Positions 28,770 to 36,067 of a DNA stretch of 64,000 nucleotides are shown piece by piece. The translations under genes and the position numbers were made by a program. Positions within the stretch are counted from its first letter, which is position 1. The number at the start of each line of letters is the position of its first letter. The stretch spans positions 62,001 to 126,000 of the forward strand of contig NZ_QAOX01000003.1 of the NCBI RefSeq assembly GCF_003050935.1. Direction: 5' to 3'. The notes beneath the pieces are model-generated. The model did no database searches, had not been told where the DNA came from, and was given only the letters and a program-made list of their open reading frames with translations. The DNA comes from Luteibacter sp. OK325 (lineage in GTDB: Bacteria; Pseudomonadota; Gammaproteobacteria; Xanthomonadales; Rhodanobacteraceae).

Positions 28770-29140
28770 CCCTGATCGTTCGCAGCGAAAGCCCGATTCC
28801 CGCCCGCACCACCGTCTGGCTCGAGGGGCGACTCGACGCGGAGACCTTTGGCGATCTCGACGCGGCCTTGCGTGACATCACGCCGCTGGTCGACAACGGT
28901 GGCACCCTGGTCATGGATCTTTCCGGCCTCGAATACATCAGCAGCGCCGGCCTGCGCAGCCTCGCGCAACTACGCAAGCAGATGCATGACCGCGATGGCC
29001 GCACGCTCCTGCTCAACCCCCAGCCGCAGGTGAAGAAGGTCTTCGACATCGTGAAGGCGGTGCCGATCGCCGAGGTGTTCGCCAGCGTGGCGGAACTCGA
29101 TCAGTACCTGGACCACATGCAGCGGCAGATCACCGGCTGA
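28766..29140 (+). CDS. STAS-domain anti-sigma factor antagonist (RsbV/SpoIIAA-like)
   Basis: This 124-residue protein is coupled to the kinase gene by ATGA. The STAS core has LVMDLSGLEYISSAGLRSLA, with the serine pair Ser59/Ser60 at the position phosphorylated in SpoIIAA and RsbV. In its dephosphorylated state it would bind the kinase and release the kinase's target. The C-terminus is slightly extended (DHMQRQITG). With the two genes upstream it makes a complete partner switch. Confidence 0.9.
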   Translation: MTLIVRSESPIPARTTVWLEGRLDAETFGDLDAALRDITPLVDNGGTLVMDLSGLEYISSAGLRSLAQLRKQMHDRDGRTLLLNPQPQVKKVFDIVKAVPIAEVFASVAELDQYLDHMQRQITG

Positions 29141-29154
29141 TCTCGCCTCGTCGC

Positions 29155-29622
29155 TCAGGCGTTGTTGGTGTCGATCAGGCCTGCGCGGAGCTTTTCCAGT
29201 TGGCTCTTGAGGCCGACAACCTCATCGATCTCGCAACCCGTCGCGCAAAAGACGTCGACGGGAACCTGACCCGCCTTTTCGCGCAGTACCCTGCCCTCAT
29301 CCGTCAGCGTGACAATGACCTGGCGCTCGTCGCGCGTTCCACGCGTGCGCTGGACCAGGCCGGCGGTCTGCAGGCGTTTCAGCAGCGGAGTGAGGGTGGC
29401 CGAATCAAGGAACAGACGTTCGCCCAACTCAGAAACCGTGATGCCATCGCCCTCCCACAGCACCAGCATGACCAGGTACTGCGGATAGGTCAGCTCCAGG
29501 TCTGCCAGCAACTGACGGTAGAGCTTGCCCATCGCCAGGTTGGCCGAATACAGCGCGAAGCAAAGCTGCCCGTCGAGGGTGCGCGGCGCTTCGATGCCTG
29601 GCGGGAGGGCGTTCTTGCTCAT
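29155..29622 (-). CDS. ohrR: Organic-hydroperoxide-sensing MarR-family repressor (OhrR-like)
   Basis: From ATG 29622 the product is 155 residues. [20 protein letters not shown] holds the reactive cysteine of OhrR (at the position of Cys22 in Xanthomonas), and a second cysteine in [10 protein letters not shown] matches the resolving-cysteine region of two-Cys OhrR proteins. A winged helix follows ([20 protein letters not shown]). An operator-like palindrome and a promoter lie directly upstream. No ohr peroxidase gene is adjacent, which is unusual. The longer reading frame back to 29745 lacks family similarity. Confidence 0.85.
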   Translation of the reverse strand: MSKNALPPGIEAPRTLDGQLCFALYSANLAMGKLYRQLLADLELTYPQYLVMLVLWEGDGITVSELGERLFLDSATLTPLLKRLQTAGLVQRTRGTRDERQVIVTLTDEGRVLREKAGQVPVDVFCATGCEIDEVVGLKSQLEKLRAGLIDTNNA

Positions 29623-29628
29623 CACTGG

Positions 29629-29657
29629 AATGTAGGGTTGCGGATATTCAATTGCAA
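29629..29657 (-). promoter_or_regulatory. Promoter of ohrR, predicted to give a leaderless mRNA
   Basis: TTGCAA (29657-29652), 17 bases, TACATT (29634-29629). The expected start of transcription falls within a base or two of the ATG at 29622, and no Shine-Dalgarno sequence precedes that ATG. The minus-35 box lies inside the operator palindrome. Confidence 0.6.
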
Positions 29658-29667
29658 GCGATTGAAT
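29646..29667. promoter_or_regulatory. OhrR-type operator (inverted repeat)
   Basis: ATTCAAT and ATTGAAT half-sites are separated by eight bases (TGCAAGCG). This fits the AATTGAA-type palindromes recognised by OhrR proteins. It overlaps the ohrR minus-35 box and lies 64 bases before the divergent gene at 29731, so it may control both. Confidence 0.65.
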
Positions 29668-29730
29668 TGTGCCGCTGGCGCGGCCGTGGGGCCCACGTAT
29701 GATCCGGTCACGGCCAATAGGGAGCGAGTC

Positions 29731-30039
29731 GTGATTCTGGAACACCTATGGGATTTCTTCACATCAGGATGGATCGCGGACATCATCGGACTAATCGGAA
29801 ATGTCGTCCGCGTTATTCCTTACACCCTGCTCTTTCTCTTCGGCTTCCTCATGGTGCAGGGTCTCATGGCCTGCCACGCCTCGGTCGACGTGGGTAACGG
29901 GGTCGCCGCTCGCGCACTCGTCCACGGCGCCTTCCTCGATAGCCTGGGCCTTTGGTGGTCGCTCGGTGTGCCGACCGTGCTTGTCGCCTGGAAGTGGCTA
30001 GCCGAGAAGACGCGTGAGATACGCCATCGAAAGCGCTAA
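29731..30039 (+). CDS. Small membrane protein of unknown function
   Basis: The chosen GTG at 29731 is preceded by GGAGCGA. It gives 102 residues starting [20 protein letters not shown]. One strong hydrophobic segment ([20 protein letters not shown], about 31-50) and a second weaker one ([20 protein letters not shown]) precede a basic tail ([10 protein letters not shown]). No family is recognised. It is divergent from ohrR and could share its operator. A bidirectional terminator follows. Confidence 0.6.
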   Translation: MILEHLWDFFTSGWIADIIGLIGNVVRVIPYTLLFLFGFLMVQGLMACHASVDVGNGVAARALVHGAFLDSLGLWWSLGVPTVLVAWKWLAEKTREIRHRKR

Positions 30040-30182
30040 GGCAAGCGTTTAAGCACAGGTATTTCAGCAGCCACCCGCGTCTCGTCCAGAGCTTGGATGA
30101 ACGGCGGCGTTCGGTCCTGGCAGGCAAAGTATCCGGCCGTCCTGACGTTGCCCCCACGCCCGAGATATCCACGGAACTCATT

Positions 30183-30214
30183 AAAAAAGCCACGGCCCGA
30201 GCCGTGGCTTTTTC
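30183..30214. terminator. Bidirectional rho-independent terminator
   Basis: AAAAAAGCCACGGC and GCCGTGGCTTTTT surround a short CCGA centre. Runs of A on one side and T on the other make it work for both the membrane-protein gene (plus strand) and ychF (minus strand). Confidence 0.9.
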
Positions 30215-30236
30215 CATCCGGAAACAACGCCAACGA

Positions 30237-31328
30237 TCAGACGTTAAAGCGGAAGTGGAGCACGTCGCCTTCCTTCACCAGGTATTCCTTGCCCTCCAGG
30301 CGCAGGCGCCCGGCTTCCTTGGCACCCTGCTCGCCCTTGAACTTGATGAAGTCGTCGAAGGCGACCGTCTCGGCGCGAATGAAGCCACGCTCGAAATCGG
30401 TGTGAATCACGCCAGCGGCCTGCGGCGCGGTGGAACCAGCACGAACCTGCCAGGCACGAACTTCCTTCTCGCCGGCAGTGAAATAGGTCTGCAGGCCGAG
30501 CAGGCGGTAGCCGGCACGAATCAGACGGTTCAGGCCCGGCTCGTCGAACCCGAGATCCTTGAGGAATTCGTCGCGGTCGGCATCTTCGAGTTGGGAGAGC
30601 TCTTCCTCGATGGCCGCGCTGATCGGCACCACCTCGGCGCCTTCCAGCTGCGCGTGGGCGCGCACGGCGTCCAGGTGCGGATTGTTCTCGAAGCCGTCTT
30701 CCGCCACGTTGGCGATATACATCAAGGGCTTCATCGTGATCAGGAACATGTCACGGACGAGCGCCTTCTCTTCGGCGTCGAGGCCAGCGGAACGGGCCGA
30801 CCTGCCCTGGTCGAGTGCCTTCGCGAGCTTCTCGAGCACCGGCTTCTTCGCCAGTGCGTCCTTGTCGTTGGCCTTGGCCGAACGCGTGGCGCGATCGAGC
30901 GCCTTCAGCACGGCTTCGAGATCGGCCAGCGCCAGTTCGGTGTCGATGGTTTCGATGTCGGAGATCGGATCGACCTTGTTCGCCACGTGGATGACGTTGT
31001 CGTCTACGAAGCAGCGGACTACGTGCGCAATGGCGTCGGTCTCGCGGATGTGGGCGAGGAACTTATTTCCCAGGCCTTCACCCTTCGACGCGCCGGCCAC
31101 CAGGCCTGCGATGTCGACGAATTCCATGGTGGTAGGAATCACGCGCTGCGGCTTCACGATGTCCGCGAGCTGTGTCAGGCGCAGGTCGGGCACGGGAACG
31201 ATGCCGGTGTTCGGCTCGATGGTGCAGAACGGGAAATTCGCCGCGGCGATGCCCGCCTTCGTCAGCGCGTTGAACAGGGTGGACTTGCCGACGTTAGGCA
31301 AGCCGACGATGCCGCATTTGATGCCCAT
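30237..31328 (-). CDS. ychF: Redox-regulated ATPase YchF (Obg family)
   Basis: YchF is a universally conserved ATPase that associates with ribosomes and affects oxidative-stress responses. The 363-residue protein has the P loop [20 protein letters not shown] (residues 6-25), [10 protein letters not shown] in the position of the altered G4 motif (the Obg-family change that favours ATP), and the C-terminal TGS-like domain ending [18 protein letters not shown]. It is 34 bases downstream of pth, a conserved pairing. Confidence 0.97.
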   Translation of the reverse strand: MGIKCGIVGLPNVGKSTLFNALTKAGIAAANFPFCTIEPNTGIVPVPDLRLTQLADIVKPQRVIPTTMEFVDIAGLVAGASKGEGLGNKFLAHIRETDAIAHVVRCFVDDNVIHVANKVDPISDIETIDTELALADLEAVLKALDRATRSAKANDKDALAKKPVLEKLAKALDQGRSARSAGLDAEEKALVRDMFLITMKPLMYIANVAEDGFENNPHLDAVRAHAQLEGAEVVPISAAIEEELSQLEDADRDEFLKDLGFDEPGLNRLIRAGYRLLGLQTYFTAGEKEVRAWQVRAGSTAPQAAGVIHTDFERGFIRAETVAFDDFIKFKGEQGAKEAGRLRLEGKEYLVKEGDVLHFRFNV

Positions 31329-31362
31329 GGCGATTCAGGTCCGATAGAAGTGATTGGTGCGG

Positions 31363-31941
31363 TCAGGCGACCGTGTGCAGGCGTTTCATCGCCTCTTCGA
31401 ACTTGCCATCCAGCGCCAGCGGCAGCACGTCGAACGCGCGCCCGATGCCGTGCATGATGGCGTCCTCGTCGGCCGCATTAGGACGGCCGAGCACCCACGG
31501 GGTGACCTTGTCCTTGTGCCCCGGATGGCCGATGCCGATCCGCAGGCGGTGAAACTTGCCGTGGCCAAGATGGGCCACGATGTCGCGCAGTCCGTTCTGG
31601 CCGCCGTGGCCACCGTCGAACTTCATGCGGACGGTGCCGGGCGGAAGGTCGAGCTCGTCGTGGGCGACGAGACACTCTTCCGGCGCGATCTTGTAGTAGC
31701 GCAGCGCCGATGCGACGGCGATGCCACTCTTGTTCATGAATGTCGCGGGCTTGAGCAGCCAGACGGTCTCGCCAGCGAGGCGCAGCTTGCAGGTTTCGCC
31801 ATGCAGCTTGCCGTCGAAGGTCCAACGCTCTCCCTGATCCATGGCCAGGGCGTCGACACACCAGAACCCGGCGTTGTGCCGGGTCCTGACGTATTCGGCC
31901 CCGGGGTTACCGAGGCCGACGATGAGACGTAGTGTTGCCAT
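31363..31941 (-). CDS. pth: Peptidyl-tRNA hydrolase
   Basis: Pth recycles peptidyl-tRNAs that drop off the ribosome. The 192-residue enzyme begins MATLRLIVGLGNPGAEYVRT, with the catalytic histidine in RHNAGFW, and has FMNKSGIAV, HDELDLPPGTVRMKFDGGHG and HLGHGKFHRLRIGIGHPGHK, all core Pth motifs. It lies between rplY and ychF. The start is separated from rplY by a REP pair. Confidence 0.97.
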   Translation of the reverse strand: MATLRLIVGLGNPGAEYVRTRHNAGFWCVDALAMDQGERWTFDGKLHGETCKLRLAGETVWLLKPATFMNKSGIAVASALRYYKIAPEECLVAHDELDLPPGTVRMKFDGGHGGQNGLRDIVAHLGHGKFHRLRIGIGHPGHKDKVTPWVLGRPNAADEDAIMHGIGRAFDVLPLALDGKFEEAMKRLHTVA

Positions 31942-31957
31942 TGTTTCATCAGGCTTG

Positions 31958-32038
31958 TGTGGGAGCCGATTTATCGGCGATGGGGCCTTCGGCTAAACCG
32001 CTTCGTTGGCTTTTCGCCGCTGAAGCGGCTCCCACACA
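31958..32038. repeat. REP-type inverted pair between rplY and pth
   Basis: GTGGGAGCCGATTTATCGGC on one side and TCGCCGCTGAAGCGGCTCCC on the other form a head-to-head pair about 35 bases apart. The two members belong to different stem classes (GCCGA/TCGGC and GCCGC/GCGGC). Confidence 0.85.
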
Positions 32039-32045
32039 GTGCCGA

Positions 32046-32699
32046 TTACTTCTTGTCGGCCGGCTTGTCTTCGGCAGCCGGCGCTTCCACGCCTGCAGCC
32101 GGTTCCGGATCGACTTCTTCCTGGACCGAGGCGACGGTCACGACGGCAACGTCGTGTTCCTTACCCAGGCCCAGTTCCGGGATTTCCACACCGGCCGGCA
32201 GCTTGAGGTCGGACAGGTGGACGATGTCGCCGGCGGAGAGCTTGGCGAGGTCGAGTTCGATGAACTCCGGGAGGTCCTTCGGCAGGCACGAGACGGTGAC
32301 TTCCGTCAGGTTGTGCGAGATGACCAGACCGGCGGTCTTGCCGGCGGGCGACTTTTCCTGGTTCAGGAAGTGCACCGGGACGGCGACCTTGAGGACTTCG
32401 TTCTCGTTAACGCGCAGGAAGTCCATGTGCAGCATGAGCTGCTTGAACGGGTGCTTCTGCCAGTCCTTGATCAGGACCTTCTGCTTCTTGCCGTCGACGG
32501 TGAGGTCGATGACCGAGGAGTAGAACGACTCGAAACGCGAGCCGAGCAGGACGTCGTTGTGCAGGACCTGGATCGCCTGCGGCGCATCGCCTGCGCCGTA
32601 CACGATACCCGGCACGTAACCGGCAAGACGCAGGCGGCGGCTCGCACCCTTCCCCTCGATCTTGCGGCTGGTAGCCGTGAGCTGATGATTCGTTGCCAT
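32046..32699 (-). CDS. rplY: 50S ribosomal protein L25, long CTC form
   Basis: The 217-residue general-stress (CTC) form of L25 has an N-terminal 5S rRNA-binding domain (ASRRLRLAGYVPGIVYGAGD) and a C-terminal TL5-type beta domain (VTVSCLPKDLPEFIELDLAK). It ends in a low-complexity tail rich in Glu, Pro and Ala (DPEPAAGVEAPAAEDKPADK). The E. coli protein has only the first domain (94 residues). It follows prs. Confidence 0.96.
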   Translation of the reverse strand: MATNHQLTATSRKIEGKGASRRLRLAGYVPGIVYGAGDAPQAIQVLHNDVLLGSRFESFYSSVIDLTVDGKKQKVLIKDWQKHPFKQLMLHMDFLRVNENEVLKVAVPVHFLNQEKSPAGKTAGLVISHNLTEVTVSCLPKDLPEFIELDLAKLSAGDIVHLSDLKLPAGVEIPELGLGKEHDVAVVTVASVQEEVDPEPAAGVEAPAAEDKPADKK

Positions 32700-32744
32700 T
32701 GGTGTTGCCTCAGTGTTGAAAGCCGCCTTCCGGCGACTGGTAAA

Positions 32745-32770
32745 GGGCTCCTCCGCGACCAGGGGAGCCC
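32745..32770 (-). terminator. Possible hairpin between prs and rplY
   Basis: GGGCTCC and GGAGCCC pair around a 12-base centre, followed by TTTACC. The T tract is minimal, so this may only weaken read-through from prs into rplY. Confidence 0.35.
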
Positions 32771-32783
32771 GAAAAACGATACG

Positions 32784-33740
32784 TCAGTCGATGTAGAGCG
32801 AGCTTACCGATTCGCCAAAGGCGATGCGGCGGATCGTCTCCGCGAGCAGTTCCGCAACCGACAACTGGCGGATTTTCGCACAGTCGCGGGCGTTGTCGCG
32901 CAACGGCAGCGTATTGGTGACTACCAGCTGGTCGAGCTGGGAGCCTTCGATGTTCTGGATCGCGGCACCCGAGAGCACCGGATGGACGCAGTACGCGACG
33001 ACCTTGCGGGCGCCCTTTTCCTTCAGTGCCGCCGCGGCGGCGCAGAGCGTGCCAGCGGTGTCGACGATGTCGTCCACCAGTACGCAGGTCTTACCTTCCA
33101 CGTCGCCGATGATGTTCATGACCGTGGCCACGTTCGCCTTCGGACGGCGCTTGTCGATGATCGCCAGGTCCGCGTCGTCGAGACGCTTGGCCAGTGCACG
33201 GGCACGTACCACGCCACCGACATCGGGACTGACCACGATCAGGTCGTCCATGCTGTGATGACGCCAGATATCGGCCAGGAGCACCGGCGAGGCGTACACG
33301 TTGTCGACCGGGATATCGAAAAAGCCCTGGATCTGGTCGGCGTGCAGGTCGATCGTCAGAACGCGGTCGGCACCTGCCGTCGCGATCATCTTGGCAGCCA
33401 GCTTCGCCGTGATCGGCACACGCGCCGAGCGCGGGCGACGATCCTGGCGGGCATAGCCGAAATACGGCATCACCGCGGTCACGCTACCGGCCGATGCGCG
33501 CTTGAGCGCATCGATCAGCACCAGCAGGTCGAACAGGTTCTCTGCGCTGGGAGCACCCGTCGGCTGGATGACGAAGACCTCCTGCTTACGAACGTTCTCC
33601 TCGATCTCGACCTGGGCCTCGCCGTCGCTGAACCGGCCGACAAGCGCCTTGCCAAGCGGAATACCGAGACGGGCGGCGACATCGTCGGCGAGCAGACGGT
33701 GCGCGTTACCACTGAACAGCATCGGGGTGGACGTATCCAC
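32784..33740 (-). CDS. prs: Ribose-phosphate pyrophosphokinase
   Basis: Prs makes PRPP from ribose 5-phosphate and ATP for nucleotide, His and Trp synthesis. The GTG at 33740, seven bases after AGGAG, gives 318 residues, the normal length. The open frame runs on upstream through tRNA-Gln but that part is not coding. Motifs are [20 protein letters not shown], the pyrophosphate loop region [32 protein letters not shown], and the PRPP loop [14 protein letters not shown]. Confidence 0.96.
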   Translation of the reverse strand: MDTSTPMLFSGNAHRLLADDVAARLGIPLGKALVGRFSDGEAQVEIEENVRKQEVFVIQPTGAPSAENLFDLLVLIDALKRASAGSVTAVMPYFGYARQDRRPRSARVPITAKLAAKMIATAGADRVLTIDLHADQIQGFFDIPVDNVYASPVLLADIWRHHSMDDLIVVSPDVGGVVRARALAKRLDDADLAIIDKRRPKANVATVMNIIGDVEGKTCVLVDDIVDTAGTLCAAAAALKEKGARKVVAYCVHPVLSGAAIQNIEGSQLDQLVVTNTLPLRDNARDCAKIRQLSVAELLAETIRRIAFGESVSSLYID

Positions 33741-33793
33741 GTAGGAACTCCTGGCATGAGAGAGGGTTGGATCGGCTTTGCCACCGCGAACGG

Positions 33794-33870
33794 TGGCTGG
33801 GGCGGCAGGATTCGAACCTGCGCATGCGGGAATCAAAATCCCGTGCCTTAACCAGCTTGGCGACGCCCCA
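33794..33870 (-). tRNA. tRNA-Gln (TTG)
   Basis: The 77-base cloverleaf has acceptor TGGGGCG paired with CGCCCCA, anticodon loop TTTTGAT (anticodon TTG), T loop TTCGAAT and an encoded CCA. It lies between ispE and prs, a common position in this group. Confidence 0.96.
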
Positions 33871-33910
33871 ACAATTCGTTTTGCCGCAGCCCGCGGCCCT
33901 ACCGTCCTTA

Positions 33911-35299
33911 CTACCCGATGCCCGAAGCTTCGATCCGTTGCCGCGCGACATGCAGCGGCGAAGGGTCGACACCCGCTGCCACGTGGGCCCTGAAGCCCCC
34001 GGAACAACGCGAGGCGACCGCAAGGGCCGCCTCGTGGGTTCTCGTTTCCAGGAAGATGCAACCACCACTACCGGACAGGCGCGCGTGGCCGAAGCCGCCC
34101 AGCCAGTCCAGTGCAGCCGCTACCCGCGGGTGACGCGCGCGAACCACCGGCTCGAAGGCGTTCTCCGCGGAATCCCCGGAAACAAAGGATGAAATTGTCG
34201 CCCGCGGGGCATTTCGTGTCAATTCGACAGCCCGGAATAGTGCCGCCGTGGGCACGTTCTCGCGGGGATCCACGACCACGTACCAGCGTCGGGGCAGGCG
34301 CATCGGGGTCAGCTGCTCCCCCACCCCTTCCGCCCAGGCCGAACGGCCGCGGACGAAAACCGGGACATCGGCGCCGAGTTTGACCCCGAGGGCGGCCAGG
34401 GCGTCCTCGTCCAGGCCGGTACGCCAGAGCAGATTCAGCCCTACCAGGACGGACGCGGCGTCAGAGCTGCCTCCACCCAGGCCGCCGCCCATGGGTATGC
34501 GCTTGGCCACATCAATGTCCGCGCCCAGCTCGGTCCGCGTCTCCGCGGCGAGAAGACGGGCAGCGCGGATGGTCAGGTCCGCCTCTTCGGGAACCCCGCT
34601 GATCGGCGTCGGGCGGGTGATCACGCCGTCCCCCCGAATCCGCAGGCGCACTTCGTCGCCCCAGTCCAGCAGGCGGAACACCGTCTGCAACTCGTGGTAG
34701 CCATCGTCACGGCGGCCGACGATGCGAAGGAAGAGATTGAGCTTTGCCGGGGCGGGCCACGCAGTCCAGTCACCCTCTTCCAGGGGTGCCAGCGGGCGAC
34801 TCATGAACACCCGAAGGTGATCGGGGAAGCCGTTTTCGCGATCGCGCTCAAGGGCCCGGGCAAAGGCGGGTCCGTGCTTGTCGACCACGCTGAAGCCGTG
34901 CTTCGCATAGAACGGCGCATTCCACGGGACGTCGGCCAGGGTACCCAGGTCGACCCGGCGATACCCCGCCTCGCGTGCCCACTGGCAGGCATGTTCGAGC
35001 AGGGCCGCGCCGATGCCCTTGCCACCAAAGGCCGGAAGCACGTCGATCTCCGCGACGCCGATCACGTCGGGCGGCCCCTCGGTATCGAGGCAGACGAAAC
35101 CCACGATCTCTTCGTCCACCGTGGCAGCCCACACGAGCCCCCGGACGATCAGCTCACGCACGATATCGCCCGGCAGGGCCATCGACGAATAGGCGTGCCA
35201 CGCCTCGTGCCCACGAAACAGCTCGACGGCGGCCCGCTCGATGGCACAAAGGCGCTCGGCGTCATCCGCGCGGGCGCGGGAGATCTGAAAATTCATCAT
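33911..35299 (-). CDS. ispE: GNAT acetyltransferase fused in frame to 4-diphosphocytidyl-2-C-methyl-D-erythritol kinase (IspE)
   Basis: The 462-residue frame has two domains. Residues 1-170 are a GNAT fold with acetyl-CoA loop [20 protein letters not shown] and the late strand [14 protein letters not shown], ending in [10 protein letters not shown], a typical GNAT C-terminus. Residues 180-462 are a full IspE of the GHMP kinases: [20 protein letters not shown], the ATP loop [20 protein letters not shown], and the last motif [14 protein letters not shown]. IspE phosphorylates CDP-methylerythritol in the MEP isoprenoid pathway. No stop separates the two. An internal ATG (34804, residue 166) lies inside the GNAT end without a Shine-Dalgarno sequence. 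Start 35299 or 35296. Confidence 0.88.
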   Translation of the reverse strand: MMNFQISRARADDAERLCAIERAAVELFRGHEAWHAYSSMALPGDIVRELIVRGLVWAATVDEEIVGFVCLDTEGPPDVIGVAEIDVLPAFGGKGIGAALLEHACQWAREAGYRRVDLGTLADVPWNAPFYAKHGFSVVDKHGPAFARALERDRENGFPDHLRVFMSRPLAPLEEGDWTAWPAPAKLNLFLRIVGRRDDGYHELQTVFRLLDWGDEVRLRIRGDGVITRPTPISGVPEEADLTIRAARLLAAETRTELGADIDVAKRIPMGGGLGGGSSDAASVLVGLNLLWRTGLDEDALAALGVKLGADVPVFVRGRSAWAEGVGEQLTPMRLPRRWYVVVDPRENVPTAALFRAVELTRNAPRATISSFVSGDSAENAFEPVVRARHPRVAAALDWLGGFGHARLSGSGGCIFLETRTHEAALAVASRCSGGFRAHVAAGVDPSPLHVARQRIEASGIG

Positions 35300-35339
35300 G
35301 GACCGGGGGGCTTCGACAGGGTCGGAGTATAGCGGCGCG

Positions 35340-35957
35340 CTATCGACCGAACGACCAGTTCTCGACGGACAGCCTGACCTTGTAGGGCGCTTTCTCGGCG
35401 AAAACACGGGTCGGCATGGCCGGCTGCCGCGTGGCGTCCCATTGCTTGTAGTCGACGGTCCAGCCGTCCTGGATCAGACGCGATGGCAGACGATCGGTGC
35501 CGAAGGCGATGTCCGCCGGACCGGTGTCGGCACGCAGGCCCAGGGCCCAGCGCTTCAGCTCAGCCAGCGGAATTTGCCAGCCCACGGTGCTGGCCATCAG
35601 GGATTCGGCGTCGGCTCCGCGGCGCGGGCCGCCATCGAGGCCTTCCAGCTCGGCACCGTCAGGACCACCGGTAAGCCGGAACGTACGCCCGGTGATCGGC
35701 CCGCGCACGGTGAATTCGTAGCGCTCGCCGTCCTGTCGCCAGGTCAACGTGCCGGAGTTGCTGTCCTTGCCGTCACTGACGGACAGTTTGCCTTCGAGGG
35801 TCCAGTGGTCCGCATCGGCGAGGCTGCGTTCGCGCTGCTCCTGCATGCCGAGGGTGGTGGAATCGCCCTGCAGGCGCACCGGCGCCCTCGTGGTGGCGCA
35901 GGCGGCAAGCAACAGCACCGAAAGCAGGACGACGTTTTTCTGCAGGAGCCGATTCAT
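35340..35957 (-). CDS. lolB: Outer-membrane lipoprotein receptor LolB
   Basis: LolB inserts lipoproteins into the inner leaflet of the outer membrane. From ATG 35957 the product is 205 residues with a lipoprotein signal MNRLLQKNVVLLSVLLLAAC and lipobox LAAC (Cys20). The mature part has HWTLEGKLSVSDGKDSNSGT, FTVRGPITGRTFRLTGG and WTVDYKQWD, the LolB beta-barrel pattern. The start codon and first five codons lie inside a REP palindrome. A second in-frame ATG in a neighbouring REP (35990) would add 11 residues. Confidence 0.88.
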   Translation of the reverse strand: MNRLLQKNVVLLSVLLLAACATTRAPVRLQGDSTTLGMQEQRERSLADADHWTLEGKLSVSDGKDSNSGTLTWRQDGERYEFTVRGPITGRTFRLTGGPDGAELEGLDGGPRRGADAESLMASTVGWQIPLAELKRWALGLRADTGPADIAFGTDRLPSRLIQDGWTVDYKQWDATRQPAMPTRVFAEKAPYKVRLSVENWSFGR

Positions 35958-36046
35958 CGGCGAAAAAGGTACCTGTAGGAGCCGGTTCATCGGCGAAAAG
36001 CCAACGGAGCGGTGACGCCCATTCGCCGCTGAAGCGGCTCCCACAG
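35942..36046. repeat. REP-type cluster overlapping the lolB start
   Basis: Two tandem units, GCAGGAGCCGATTCATCGGC and GTAGGAGCCGGTTCATCGGC, are followed by an inverted TTCGCCGCTGAAGCGGCTCC unit. The CAT inside the TTCATCGGC arm is the complement of the lolB ATG. Confidence 0.85.
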
Positions 36047-36067
36047 GGGTTCCAGGATGAAGGCCCC

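Noticed and set aside
32784-34061. Extended Prs of 425 residues
   Set aside because: The extra N-terminal part is read through tRNA-Gln and the prs leader. The GTG at 33740 with a good ribosome-binding site gives the family length.
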